A stretch of 64,000 bases of DNA, taken from positions 1-64,000 of the forward strand of contig SRSI01000007.1 of assembly GCA_005656395.1 (NCBI GenBank), written 5' to 3'. Under the pieces are notes generated by a model, which saw nothing but the letters and a program-made list of their open reading frames with translations, was not told where the DNA came from and searched no databases. The translations under genes and the position numbers were made by a program. This document shows positions 42,810 to 54,412 of the stretch, piece after piece; position 1 is the stretch's first letter, and each line of letters begins with the position of its first letter. The stretch comes from Strongyloides papillosus (Eukaryota > Nematoda > Chromadorea > Rhabditida > Strongyloididae).

Positions 42810-45800
42810 CTACACATCTAGATCTTTTAAAGCAATCAAAGTAAGAATCACGTGGTCTACCAATACGTTTCTTAGTGCCATGAGGATACCAACATAAACA
42901 TCTTTGAACAATACCATTTTTGTCAAATTTTTGTACATGAATTTAATCTTAAGTTTGGCTAAATGACGATTTAAATTACATATGCCAATCTCCTTATACA
43001 TATCTTCATTTGACAATTTCTTAAAGGTATTATCTTCCTCTTTAATCAACTATTTATCTTCCGGTATTAATTTTAGTCTGCGAATTATACTACGCTCTAC
43101 CGATATAAGATTATTCCTTTCAGCTTGTGTTGTAGTCCATAATTGAGCTGCATAACACATGCTTGATCTTATTCTAGTTACAAATAATAATTTCCTAGCC
43201 CTTAGTGAAATATTGAGAAATTTTCTAATGCTGTAGAAAGCTTTACAAGCTCTATTTCTAATTTGTTTCAAAAAGCATCTTTTTTCCGTAATAGACATCA
43301 TTTTTCCTAAATATTCTTTTTTGTTTGAAACTTGCATTTCTGCCAAGTTCAATGGAATATATTTATCCTTTTCATATTGAATTGAAAGCTTCTTGCTCAT
43401 TAGAATTTTGCATTTATTCATATTTAATTCCATACCCATAGGTTGACAAGCTCTAATAAATTTGTCCACCATTAAGCTCAAATCATTCCAACTATTGGCT
43501 AGTAAACACGTATCATCTGCGAAGCACAAATTAGGTACTTTACTGCCTGTTATGTTCACACCGTACTTAAAAACCATATTATTATTCATAAAGGCATTTC
43601 TCATAGCCATTTCTAAATTGAAGTTGTATAATAGCGGACTAATTGGACAACCCTGCCGAATACCTCTTGATGGATAAATAGTAATATCACTTCCATATTC
43701 TGGATTTATTATACATTTGATGTTTATATTTAAATCTTTTAAAATCAGTATTAAAGATTTTCCTATACCAATTTTATTAAGATTATACCAAATATATTCT
43801 TTATATACCAAATCATACGCTTTTCGAAAATCTAGTAACGCTGTTAGTAAATTTAATTTATATGTATGATGAGTATGAAATATGCTTTCCAAACATGCTA
43901 TTGCATCACTACAACTGTAATTTGGTCTGAACCTAAATTGTGTTTCTGATATTTCATCTAATATTTTCTTTTGAATTCTGTTTAAAATCATTTTAGCATA
44001 TATTTTGTACCCATGACTACATATACTAAGAGGTCTATATGATGATAAGCAATCTTTATTCCCTTTCTTCTTATACAAAAAAGACATTTTACAGTCTTCC
44101 ACTCAGATGGATGTTTAACCTGTTTTAAGCACATGTTGCAAATTAGAGTGAAATATCTTATAGCTTTGTTACCCAGACATCTTAGATCATAGGCGTTTAG
44201 TCCATCAACGCCTTTCATCTTATTTTTACCGCAGCTATATATAGCAGCTTTTGTTTCTGATTCTAGAAAAGATAACGTTATGTCATTATTCATAAATTTC
44301 TTAATTTCTAATTTTTCCAGTCTTTTTTTTATCTTCGGGTTTAATTAGGTATAGGTCCTTCAGATACTTATTGATATTAGGTTGTTGCAAAAGTTCTGTC
44401 GTATTTTTTACAAAATTTTTAATGTTTGTAATTTTAATAAGAAGTATGTCTAATTTACAATATATTATCGAATATAATCTACAACTAGTCTCCATTTATT
44501 AGCCATCTTATCGTTTCCAGATGTGAAGAATTTTCCATTCTTTTTGAAGAAAGTTTCAAAAAAACCAACATTTGCCTCACCAACTTTAATGAAGTACCTA
44601 CCGTCTTAGAAGTTATGTAGAGATAAGAGCAGGTAGTGATTAGATAGAGAAACATCTGGAGAATATGTTGTGTGCGAGAGTAATTCATAACTTCTCTTAT
44701 CCAGAATTTTTCGAGTCTTCAATGTCACATGTCGTTATCTTAAAGAACAACATTTTTGCCATTTTCCGAATTTCATAATTTTTTCAAGATTTTTTTGTTT
44801 AATTTTAATAGAATTTTACAATAGAAGTTATTAAAGTAGTTTAGAAATCATAGAATCTCAAAAAATCTTCATTCGAAGCTGAAGCCATACAAATGCATGC
44901 TTCATTTCCGAGATTCATTTCTTTGTCTTGAAACTTTGAAAACGATCTTAACATAGTTACCGCATCTACTACATCTTCTTCTAATGCTCCACATAAATTT
45001 TTAAAATCATCAGTTGTCAATTGTCTTAGTTGGAGCTCTTAGAAAATACAGTGTTAAAAATGACTTCTGACCACATCCACTTTTAGCAAAAGAAAATGTA
45101 GCATAGACGGTGTAACAAATTGTGATTATACGAATTTTAAAGTTAAGAAGTGGCACTATCTAATTATTATAATAGCTTAATTTTATATCAATTGTAATCA
45201 TATTTTTTTGATGATTAAAAATGATCATAGAAAATACGACAGAACTTTTGCAACAACCTAATATTTTCAACTTTCACTGGTAGTGCTTTCTTTCCTTCGA
45301 AACTCTAAATACACTTTTAATTTTCTTGTTATTTTCTAGGGCTTCTTTGATTCTATCATGTACGAGTGAGTTTCATTCATCTTTAATTGTTTGTCTTATT
45401 AATTTATTAATCAGACGAATTTCTATTAAAATCTTGACTTTACTTTCTTTTTTATCTTCATTGTTATCACTGTACGATAGAGAGTTTAGTAATTTTCTTC
45501 TATTACTAAATAAGGACTTAACATGTTCTGACTATCTTGTACTAGGAAGTTGTTTCTCCACTTTAACTAACTTTGTTACTCTTTTAATTTCATTAATAAA
45601 CTTTGAATATTCTTTTTCGACATTCTTCAACTCATTTGATGAGATTATTAATTCTTTTTCACCTACTTCACTCAGTGATTTTTCATAGTTAATGTTGTAA
45701 TGTAGTACTTTTTTCTGAAGACATCTAGATTTTTTAGTGTAGTCACAGAGTTTCTTTGGAAATGTAATTGTCGCTTTTACTAATCTGTGATCACTAACCG

Positions 45801-46536
45801 TCGCATCAAATTTCTTATGGCTCCATGTTTCTACATCTGTAAAAATCCTTTTCATGTTGCATAAAAAGTAGTCTAGTTGTTTAACACAGAGTCTACCCTT
45901 AATATTGTCTTCAATGCTTTGGGGTTTTATCCATGAAAACTTCTTTCACCAACGTTTCTTAAAAAATGAGTTGACTATGCTTATTCTATTTTGAGTGCAG
46001 AAATTTATCGATCGCTCTCCGTTATCATTTAGTTCATCATATGAATACCTCCCCTTTATTTTTGGTATTATTTGGCTATCAATTGTTCCATTAAAATCAC
46101 CTGCCAAGATTGTTACTGTTGACATTTGTCTTACTTTAGCATATAATGAGTGTAATTGTAGATAAAATTCATCTTTATCTATATCATCATAGCAATTTGT
46201 TGGCGCATAGACTGCAATAATGCCTAGAGATTTCCTTTTATCAATATTTACTATCATGTAGCTTAATCTAAAGTTAATATGTTCAATAACTTTAATATGC
46301 TTTATGATGTTTTCATTGGAAATTGCAAATCCCACACCACCAACACACTTTTTACTACTTTTACCACATGAAATTATAGAATTTTCACACTTCTTCGAAA
46401 TGCCTTCTTTCACTTTGGTTTCGGTAATTATAGTAATGTCAATCTTGTTGTGACACAGTTCCTCCATAAGGTTATTTCTTATTGGATAAGCCTTAATACC
46501 TCTTATATTGATTGTTGCTAAGTTTAAAGTCATCAT
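42810..46536 (-). pseudogene. LINE endonuclease-reverse transcriptase ORF, broken
   Basis: Starts at 46536 with NLATINIRGI and carries an APE endonuclease (ETK, YAPTN, LAGDFNGT, and SDHRLV at its end) and a reverse transcriptase with LDFRKAYD, SRGIRQGCPISPLLYN and the catalytic FADD. Near the end, in a shifted frame, is a KKRIGRPRDSYFDC segment of the GRPR type known from RTE-like and related LINEs. Damage: in-frame stops at 45946-45948, 45532-45534 and 43050-43052, a frameshift near 44100, another near 42920, and the mariner insertion. Removing the mariner and one TA would restore register between the two sides. Not functional as it stands. Clade assignment is tentative. Confidence 0.82.
44377..45261 (-). 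mobile_element. Decayed mariner transposon nested in the LINE
   Basis: 885 bp bounded by near-perfect inverted repeats of about 30 bp (TTAGGTTGTTGCAAAAGTTC at the left; its complement at 45242-45261) with TA on both sides (44375-44376, 45262-45263). On the minus strand near 44640-44690 a remnant reads TTYSPDVSLSNHYLLLSL, the D34D end of a mariner transposase, followed by the C-terminal WRLVVDYI region. The N-terminal half is largely deleted and frames are broken. Well-kept ends and a ruined gene suggest movement by another element's transposase. Confidence 0.88.
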
Positions 46537-46821
46537 TATTTACAAATAATAATTGTCATCAAAATTTTTCCCGGAAAAAATAGTATCAATTTTCAATCTC
46601 GAATCAAATATATTACACCACTAATATAGTTTTCACCTATATAACATCTACGATTAGCTCCTTAGCTGTTAGAAATTACCACAATCAGCTTAGTATCGGA
46701 GGATTCTCAACTACAGTAAATAATAGATGTTTTATTTATTGTATTCTTTTAAAAATAAGAGAGAAATATAAAAACCATCTCTCACTAGCTAGTCAAAGGA
46801 GAGAATACATGTAATTGATAT

Positions 46822-47523
46822 ATTAAGTAAACGATATCACATAGATTACTGTTTTCAACTTCATTGGCATTTTGTATTATTTTTTTAAGGATTTATTTCT
46901 GACGCTAATGCAAACAAAAAATAATTTTATAAACCAATCTATTTGCAACTTGTAAAATTTTAAATGACGTGTTCCACGTCAATTTGATGTCAACTGCTAT
47001 TATATAAACAAAATTTCCAACCTTATTGCATTAATTTCTTAAAACTTTCTCAAAACAATTTTTGTCATCCTTTTTTTTACCAATTTGTTACTAAATAATA
47101 TTTTTTTAGAACTTGCTAACAATCTAATTAATAAGGAAAGTAGGGAAAGTTTCATTACCATTATTATATTTATTTGTAAGTTAATATGTTTATATACTTA
47201 TATTGTTTCACACAAAAATTTTGTGTGACACAATTTTTAATAAAATATATGACGTTTTCAAATTTAATAAAAATTTGTTTTATTCAAAAAAATCTCTTGA
47301 TTTTATGATAATTCTACTTTTGTTTAAAAATTTTGAATAGCCAATGTTATTATAAGAAACAAGAGACGTTATAGTGACAAAAACATATATAAAATTCTTA
47401 ATAGTGACATGTTATATTTTTACATTTAAACCGATCTTAATGAACACAAAAAACAAAGTATGATTTGTTTTTAGAACAATTATATAATTTTCAACCTATG
47501 TCACTATTAGTAGAAACAAAATA
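46822..47523. other. AT-rich DNA, start is the displaced TTL 3' flank
   Basis: The first part (to about 46950) matches the 3' flanks of TTL genes at 52590 and 56760 (CATTGGCATTTTGTATT, TTATTTCTGACGC), confirming that the LINE split this flank. The rest holds a CACACAAAAATTTTGTGTG palindrome near 47211 and AATAGTGACA motifs that recur in inverted form near 48880-48960. No gene. Confidence 0.6.
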
Positions 47524-48265
47524 CAGTCAACTCTCTCTATTAGAAACACCTGTATAAGAAACCACAATCTAAGGTCCCAAAACTGAAATTAAATTTTCAT
47601 ACATTTTTGGTTTTCTATAAGAAACAAAAAAAATCGTTGTTAGAAACTGTCTTCCTATAAGAAACCATGTAGATGATATTCTTAACATAAAATTGCTTTT
47701 TTATTTGTTGAAAAAGGTGTTAAAAATCAAAAATCGTTTCCATTTCAATAGAAATATCTATTATTTACACAATTTAGTCACATAATAGTTGATGATATAG
47801 AAACAAATAATTTAACAGGATGTAATGTAGATCAAGACATATGCTTAGAAGATGAACCAATATATAATGATCCAGAAATTATTGTTTCATCAATTGATGA
47901 AGTTAAAAAAATTTTAATGTACTAAAGCAATATTCAATATTACATGATAAATCTTCTTTAAAAGAACCAGTTTAAAAATTTCAAGATAAAACATATCTCA
48001 TGAAACAATCATTACCTTCTAACTTTTTCACCTAAATAAAGTCAAATTAGGATGAAATTATATTGAATCATTTTCAATTGCTTAATCTGGTAAGTTATTT
48101 TTATTATAAACATCTAATGTATAGAATTTTAGTTTTTTTAGTGTTATTACTACATATAAGAGCTTTTAATATAGTAAATCTCTATAAGAAACCTCTAGTA
48201 CATTCTCTATAAGAGACTACTAAATTTCTCGATCCCAGTATGTTTCCTATAGGGGGAGTTGACTG
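47524..48265. mobile_element. Pogo/Tigger-type DNA transposon remnant
   Basis: 742 bp with imperfect inverted ends: CAGTCAACTCTCTCTATTAG at the left and the complement of CAGTCAACTCCCCCTATAGG at the right, flanked by TA (47522-47523, 48266-48267). CAGT ends with TA duplication are typical of pogo/Tigger elements. The interior holds only short acidic coding-like fragments (about 47780-47980), perhaps the transposase C-terminus, with stops. Non-autonomous. Confidence 0.75.
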
Positions 48266-49123
48266 TATTTATAAGTTAAAGTTTTAGAATTTAAAAAAAA
48301 ACTTTTTGTTTAGAACATCCTCCTCAGTTAGACATGGCAGCATCATTTTTTTACAAGATCCAGTTGAACATTGTTTTCAATTTCCTCAATGGCATTATCA
48401 CCATCATCATCACCCTCCTTCATCTGTATATCATCAGCTACCCGAATTTGAGAAAATATAATTGTTCTATGATCTTCAATTGTTTGATGTTCTTAAAACA
48501 TTTTTTGTCACAAAAATACTTTAAAATATAAATCAAATGCTAATATAAACAAGCTAATTATATAAATTAGAATAAAAGGCTAATTTTTATGTTATTTTAA
48601 TACTTTCAAGATATTTGATTAAGATATAAAATTTATTTATGTTTGTAGAAGTTATTTATTTATGTTTGTAAATGTTATTTTTTTATGTTTATAAATGTTA
48701 TTTATTTATGTTTATTTTTTAAAATTACCAAGGTTTCTATATTTCTAACTTATTGTGTTACAAAAAAATTTTTTACATATTATTTATTAAATTTTAAAAA
48801 TGTTTTATTAAATTTTGTATATTGTTATAGAAAAAAAATTTATCGCTGTTTGTGACAAAAAAATACCCATGTTTTTTTAATAGTGACTGTCACTATTGCT
48901 TGTGACATATAGATTTTTTTTGAATTTTAAAATTTTTGTCACTATTAGTTTTTGTGTGTTAATAGGACCTTGAGTGTCTCAATAAAATTTTTACTGTCTT
49001 ATTAATAATATTTTTTATGTCTATTTAATTATTCTTTTATAGTTTGGAACCAATGAATAAAATTTACTCTAAAGTTACTTTTTTCAACATATGAGAAGTT
49101 AAAAATTTTTTTTAAAAAATAAA
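48266..49123. other. Intergenic DNA with a His-rich coding-like fragment
   Basis: At 48300-48530 base composition is more balanced than around it. One plus frame holds a His run followed by PPSSVYHQLPEFEKI before a stop, and another gives a 65-residue open frame. No start, signal or family was recognised, so no gene is called. The remainder is AT-rich, with four repeats of TTATTTATGTTTGTA-like sequence at about 48630-48720. Confidence 0.5.
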
Positions 49124-49883
49124 AATTTACCTAAAACCCGTTTTGTGAGTCAATCAGACATTCGAGATACAACTTAAAATTTTAACCCTCCCCTCTCATT
49201 TTTATTTCATTAATAGAAAAAGCAACTAAAATAATGTATCTTGGCAAATTTATTCGGCCTGAAACTTAGAGATACAGAAGCTACAGAGACTTAAAGTCGG
49301 AAAAATTGATTTTTACAAGTTTGCGGTAAATAGATTTTTTTGAAAACAAATAATGTTTTTAGAAGTAATTTTTTGTAAAAAAAAGAATGAGCATACCTTC
49401 GGCTTCATAAATTTACGTCTTTATTAGTTTTTATAATTTTTTTTAGTTTTTTTAATTTTTGAGTACAAAAATCAGAAAAGCGCACGTTCTCATTATGCTC
49501 ATTCGATTTCTCACGTAATTCTACAGTTAATATCATGAAAAAAAAATAAAAAGTGTAGATCATTGTGCTCCTGAATTTCAGTATAAAAATCAGAAAATCT
49601 CATGTTTTCACTATGCTCATTCGTTTTTTCTTAAAAAATTACCCCTAGAAACAATACTTATTTTTGAAAAATCTGTTTACCAGTATCTTATAAAAATCAA
49701 TTTTTCCGAATTTGTATCACTGCAGCTGCTGTATCTTAAAGTTTCAAGCCGAATAAATTTACCAACATAAATTATTTTAGCCCCCCTTTTTATTAATAAA
49801 GTAAAAATGGGAGGTAGAATTTTAGGTTGTATCCAATTTTTAAAAAATGTTCGATTTACTCAAAAAACGGGATTTAAAAATCA
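49124..49883. mobile_element. Long inverted-repeat (foldback-type) element
   Basis: Two arms of about 260 bp (about 49124-49390 and 49610-49883) are imperfect reverse complements. Paired anchors are AACCCGTTTTGTGAGTCAATC with its complement near 49850-49875, AATTTATTCGGCCTGAAACTT with its complement near 49740-49760, and GGAAAAATTGATTTTTA with its complement near 49690. The 220-bp centre repeats TATGCTCATTCG and AAAATCAGAAAA. No coding capacity. It has the form of a foldback element or long-TIR MITE. Target duplication not resolved. Confidence 0.75.
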
Positions 49884-50190
49884 TATTTAAAAAATTAAAA
49901 ATGATCTTTTTTAAATAATTTTTAATATTTATAGTTATTTTTATCTATAAAGCTATTAAAACTGTGAAATATTAATAGGAAGAAAAAGTTACAATACTAA
50001 TAGAGCCTTTTATTAGTAAGAAATATTACAACAAACGGAGTCGGAAAGTTAATAAAATTAATTAATGTTTCAAATGAATTATTGATGAGAAAAGTTTATT
50101 TATATATATTCTTTTGTCATCATTTTTCGTGTTACTAAACATATTCATTATATGCTTATATAAAACTGAAGTAGAAGAGATTCCTATATA

Positions 50191-51102
50191 TTAGGTTGGG
50201 GAATAAATAATGGCTGCAAAATGTTATTGCAACTTTCTGCTTTAAAAAATTAAAATAAAAAATTTCATATTAGAATAGTTTTCATGAGAAATGTAGAGAG
50301 ACTTGTCCTGATAATTTTTTGCATATTATCTTAGTTTTTAAATTAATTTTAAAGAAAGTTATATCCGATCTTAATGATGTTGTCAAAAAAGGAATTACGG
50401 GTAATTTTCTTACATGAGTTCAAACATGGACGTAATAAAGTTGAAACATATCGAAATATAGTGAATGCATAGGGGGAAGGGTCAACTTCTGAACGCTCTT
50501 TGCGTCGGTGGTTTGAGAAATTCCAAGGGGTTAATTTTGATCTCAATAATGAGGAGGGTAAAAGAGGGCTCTTTACTATCAATACTCAGAATTAATGGGA
50601 GATTGAAGAGTTAAATCTAAATCAGTGACTAACAAAATTGAAATATATTGATAGAAGCTTGAGAAAATGAATAAAAAACTAAAAAAATCAATCGGCTTTA
50701 AAAATAGGAATAATCTAATATTATAGGACGACAAGATAAGATGCCATTTTTTAAAACTAATATTAAAAAACTTGGTGAATTGAAATATGGGGCTGTATCT
50801 CACCCTCCATACTCCTCTGATCTCTTTCTTACAATTTCCGATTTGTTTGAGCATTTGGATGTATTTTTTAAGGATAAATTGTTTAAGAAACAGGAGCTGG
50901 CAGAAAGCGATTTCAGTGACTTTTATTAGATTCAACAGTCCTGAATCTTATAAAACGGGGATTCAAAAGCTGTTAGAACGTTGAGAGAAATGTGTAGATT
51001 CAAACGGGTATTATTTCGATAAATTTATTTAACATAAACTTAAATAAATGTTGTTTTAATTCATTTTTTCTGTCCACGGTCATTATTTATTCCTCAACCT
51101 TA
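50191..51102 (+). mobile_element. Decayed mariner transposon, copy with GGTTGRGGAATAAATAATG ends
   Basis: About 912 bp with inverted ends (TTAGGTTGGGGAATAAATAA at the left; the complement of a TAAGGTTGAGGAATAAATAA end at the right) and TA at both borders. On the plus strand it holds parts of a mariner transposase: the N-terminal FLHEFKHGRNKVETYRN and SERSLRRWFEKFQG (about 50395-50530), the SHPPYSSDL catalytic end (about 50800) and the C-terminal KTGIQKLLER (about 50955). The middle, with the first catalytic aspartates, is deleted. Its ends differ from those of the other two mariners here, so it is a separate family. Confidence 0.85.
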
Positions 51103-51980
51103 TATCAGCGATTTTATTTGATTTAAAAAGTACTTCAAAAATATGTTTTTTTTATGAAATCGTGATAATTTAATTTGCTTATGATCACTTATTTTATAGT
51201 TAAAAATATTTGTTAATGATATTTTCGATTCTTTTGATAAATGAATAATTTGTAGTCTAAAAAAATGTTTGGTAAATTAAAATTTTATCTATTTTTTTTT
51301 GTCATTTATTATTGAATAGGTGTCAAAAACCAAAATAATTATAAAAAAGCAATCTCAATTAAAAAAATATCGTTGTATAATAATAATCATATACACAAAA
51401 GATTTTTTTTATCATTTTATAAACTAATTTTATCAAAAAGCAAATCATTTTTATCTAATAATGTACCATTTTAAAATTTCATTAAAATTTTTAAATATTT
51501 TTAATTTTTTAACTTTTATAAATGTTGTCATAGTTTTATTAAAGTTTTCTCTAACATTTGAAAATTTGTTGCACACAAACTGTTAGAAATTTAAATGTTA
51601 GTATATACTTTATTTAACAGAGTAAAAACAATAATAAAATATGGTTACAAACGTAGGTATATATATACTTAAAACCAATCAATCACATCACAAACAAAAT
51701 AAAAAACTCTATTAAAAATAAGTAAAATACAAGAAAAAAATAATAAAATAATACAAATTTAGTAGAAATATGCAAAATTAATAAAATAGTCCGAATAATG
51801 ATAAAGTAATCTTTATTTTTTTAGAAGAGCCCGTGTTTTGATGAAATTTTGTTTTTGTGTACTTTTTTGCCCTTTTATTTTTCTTTTATGAAAAAAATAA
51901 ATATTTGTTTTTAAATATTTAACATGATCTTTTTCAATATAAAATGATTTTTTTTATTGAATGCGTATAAAAAATTTGAC
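51103..51980. other. Upstream flank of TTL gene 2
   Basis: AT-rich. The first 300 bp align with the regions upstream of the other TTL genes (about 41710-41900 and 55770-55960), including GATTTAAAAAGTRYTTCAAA and TTTGTTAATGATAT-type blocks. No gene. Confidence 0.55.
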
Positions 51981-52486
51981 ATGGTATCTTTTAAAACTAT
52001 TTTAATATTTTTAATTATTTTCATCTATAAAATTGTTGAAGCTCGTTTTCGATCTGTTTATTCTGTTGGAATTTCAGGAAAATTAATATGCAGTCTACGC
52101 AAAACTATATCAAATTCTGCTCTAGTTACAATATCGAAGAATCCACATGTTTACGTAGAAACGAATCCTATTGCTAAATCATACTTTAGTTACGGTCGGT
52201 TTTTTAACCTTATAGGATATTTAAAATTTTTCAGACCTCGTCGTAAACCTAGTAAGTAATAGTATTATAAAGTCATATTACTTTTATAGATGTATATCTT
52301 AAAATTATTCATGATTGTTATGGATCTAGAGGTTCAAGGAAAAGAATGCTGGTTATAACCATTCCAAGTAATTATTTAAGAAAGGGATACGGAATACTAA
52401 AATTATATCAATTGTATACTGTAGATTTAGCGCGCATGCAAGGACAATCATTATATGGGAGTGTAAGAAATAGCCTTAAAGAGTAG
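51981..52486 (+). CDS. Transthyretin-like secreted protein 2
   Basis: Two exons, 51981-52251 and 52290-52486, with a 38-bp phase-1 intron (GTAAGT...TATAG), giving 155 residues. Both exons have exactly the same lengths as those of TTL 1 (271 and 197 nt). Signal peptide about 1-22 (FKTILIFLIIFIYKIVEA). Mature start YSVGISGKLICSLRK (GxxGxLxC), then TISKNPHVYVETNPIAKSYF, and in exon 2 YLKIIHDC with a C-terminus LYQLYTVDLARMQ. Only two conserved Cys are kept. It is placed between two mariner insertions, both outside the gene. Secretion is well supported; the TTL fold is inferred from motif order. Confidence 0.8.
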
Positions 52487-52721
52487 TACTTCTAAAAAAT
52501 AGAAAAAATACTGAAAATTTAAGATTTTATACTAAAAAATTCTTAAAATTTTTAATTAAATGACGCAATGTGAAATATTGTTCCCAGCTACATTGACATT
52601 TTGTATTGTTTCTTTGAGAAGTTATTTCTGACGCAAATGCGATTAAAAAATAATTTTACAAGAATAAATTAACTACAATTTTGAAATTTTATCAATTTTA
52701 AATAAAAATTATTTATAAATA

Positions 52722-54003
52722 TTAGAATGTTCAATTGAGAATGTCGGTTTTTAGAATATCAAATTTTGATTGATGATAATTTTCTTATACGTCTACGTAT
52801 TGCTACAAGATATATACCATCTTGTAGAGCAAATTGAGGACTATCAATGTTATTTTTTTTGCATTTTGTTCGCAATTATTAAAAAGTTGTCATTCCTCAA
52901 AAAAGAAGTTACGTCACAAATGGATTTCCGATCAATTTACTTGTACGAGTTCAAACTTAGCCAAACAGCAGCCAAAACTTTAAGAAAAATTAATGAAGCA
53001 TTTGGCCAAGAATCTACTAACAAACGAACCATATATCGTTGGTTCCAGAAATTTCGCAATGGAAATATAAGTCTTCAAAGAAAGGAGAATTCGCGTGGAG
53101 TAAATATTCTTGAGAACGAAAAATTAAAAAAAATGGTGGAACGTAATCCAACAACGACTGTTCTGGAGCTCGCGGGGGAATTGGGCGTCAGTGTTGGAAC
53201 TGTATTCAACCGCTTAGAAGCCATAAATATGAAAAAAAAATGGATTTCATAATAGCCCATGAATTAACTTCCGACCAATGTTTAAGGAGGATGAAAACTT
53301 GTTATTCTTTAATTCTCAAGAACAAGAATGACCTATTTTAAATTAGAATTACAACGTGTGATGAAAAATAAATCATGTTTGACAATTGTAGGAGGTCCTC
53401 GCAATGGGTAGGTAAAAATGAAAGCCCTAAAAACTTTCCAGAACTCAAGAATTAAAATAAGAAAGTAATGCTAACTATTTGGTAGAATTATGATGAAATC
53501 ATTCATCATAAGTTTCTAAACCCTGGAGAAACTATGACTGCAGACCGATACTGTGAGTAATTGAAAGAAATGCACCAGAAATTATCGGTTCTAAAGCCTG
53601 CATTAATTAACAGAAGAGGTCTAATATTACTCCATGATAATGTTAAACCTCACGTTTCAAAAACCACGGTGTAGAAGCTTAACGAATTGGAATATGAAAC
53701 TCTGTCACACTCTCCTTATTCATCGGACTTATCTCCAACAGATTATCATTTATTCAAGGAATTTGAGCTTCATTTGCGGCAGAAGTAATTCACTAAATCA
53801 GATGATCTGAAAATGACGTCTTGGAGTTTTTGGATTCTAGAGAGCCGAGTTTTTTTCAAATGGCATAAATTAACTTGTATCACGTTGGTAACAATATGCT
53901 TATTTTAACGGTATCTATTTCAAATAAAAATATTAATTTTTGACTGAGTTATGACATTTTAAAATTGACTGTCAAAAAGAGACATTTTCAATTGAACAAC
54001 TAA
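52722..54003 (+). mobile_element. Near full-length mariner transposon
   Basis: 1282 bp, a normal mariner length, with inverted ends of about 25 bp (TTAGAATGTTCAATTGAGAA at the left; the right end is the complement of TTAGTTGTTCAATTGAAAAT) and TA at 52720-52721 and 54004-54005. It carries the transposase pseudogene at 52920-53930. The GTTCAATTG core of its ends differs from both other mariners in the window. Confidence 0.88.
52920..53930 (+). pseudogene. Mariner transposase, broken
   Basis: From the ATG at 52920 an open frame of 110 codons gives the N-terminal helix-turn-helix domain (LYEFKLSQTAAKTLRKINEA, RTIYRWFQKFRNG and a second HTH with LELAGELGVSVGTVFN). After a stop at 53250-53252 coding similarity continues with several stops and frameshifts: the LILLHDNVKPH motif near 53630 and HSPYSSDLSPTDYHLFKEF near 53710 give the second and third catalytic aspartates (D34D spacing). 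A cut-and-paste TA-specific transposase by family. Not functional now. Confidence 0.88.
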
Positions 54004-54203
54004 TATAAAACTGAAGTATAAGAGATTCCTATATATAAATATGTTAGAACGTGTTTTGTTAATGTTATGTATCTAAAAAACTATGCATTTTGAAAAGAAA
54101 CTTTTCTCTTGCTCAAATAGTTGTAGAATATTTATTTGATTTTTATCTTAAAGAACAGGTTAGAAATTTAAAAAACCTAATAAGTTAGCAAATTAAATAC
54201 TTT

Positions 54204-54412
54204 ATAATTTTGTTTAAGTGGCTTATATGTTAAAATTTTTCATAATTATTCATTTAAAAATTCAACGTGTAAAAAAAGTGTTTACAAAAAAACTATTGAC
54301 AACTTATGAATCAAAACAAAAGAATAATAAGTTTATATTATACAGTAGTTTTGAGATGTCCAAAAAAATGTATGAGGGTCAACTTGTCAAAAGAAAATTT
54401 TCAACATAGTAA
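54204..54412 (+). pseudogene. Transthyretin-like exon 2 remnant
   Basis: Starts at a splice-acceptor-like position (TTTAAG then GGCTTATATGTTAAAATTTT) and reads LYVKIFHNYS and SVYKKTIDN, like TTL exon 2 of the gene at 57034, then a one-base shift, after which a C-terminus ending QLVKRKF can be followed (compare CQKRLSF there). No exon 1 was found upstream, so it is an isolated, shifted remnant. The 63-residue open frame at 54218-54409 is part of it and not a gene by itself. Confidence 0.65.

Larger units (their letters stand above)
42678..46806 (-). mobile_element. LINE (non-LTR retrotransposon) with 15-bp TSD
   Basis: An APE-type LINE on the minus strand. Its 3' end at 42678 is an A-rich tail (a long T-rich run on the plus strand, about 42678-42712). 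The host 15-mer ACATGTAATTGATAT is duplicated at 42663-42677 and 46807-46821, which fixes both ends. With the nested mariner (44377-45261) removed the LINE is about 3.24 kb. The segment 46537-46806 is its 5' untranslated region. Beyond the right TSD, the TTL 3' flank seen behind other TTL genes resumes. Confidence 0.88.

Noticed and set aside
44485..44688. Short minus-strand open frame inside the LINE as a separate gene
   Set aside because: It is a shifted reading of the nested mariner transposase C-terminus.
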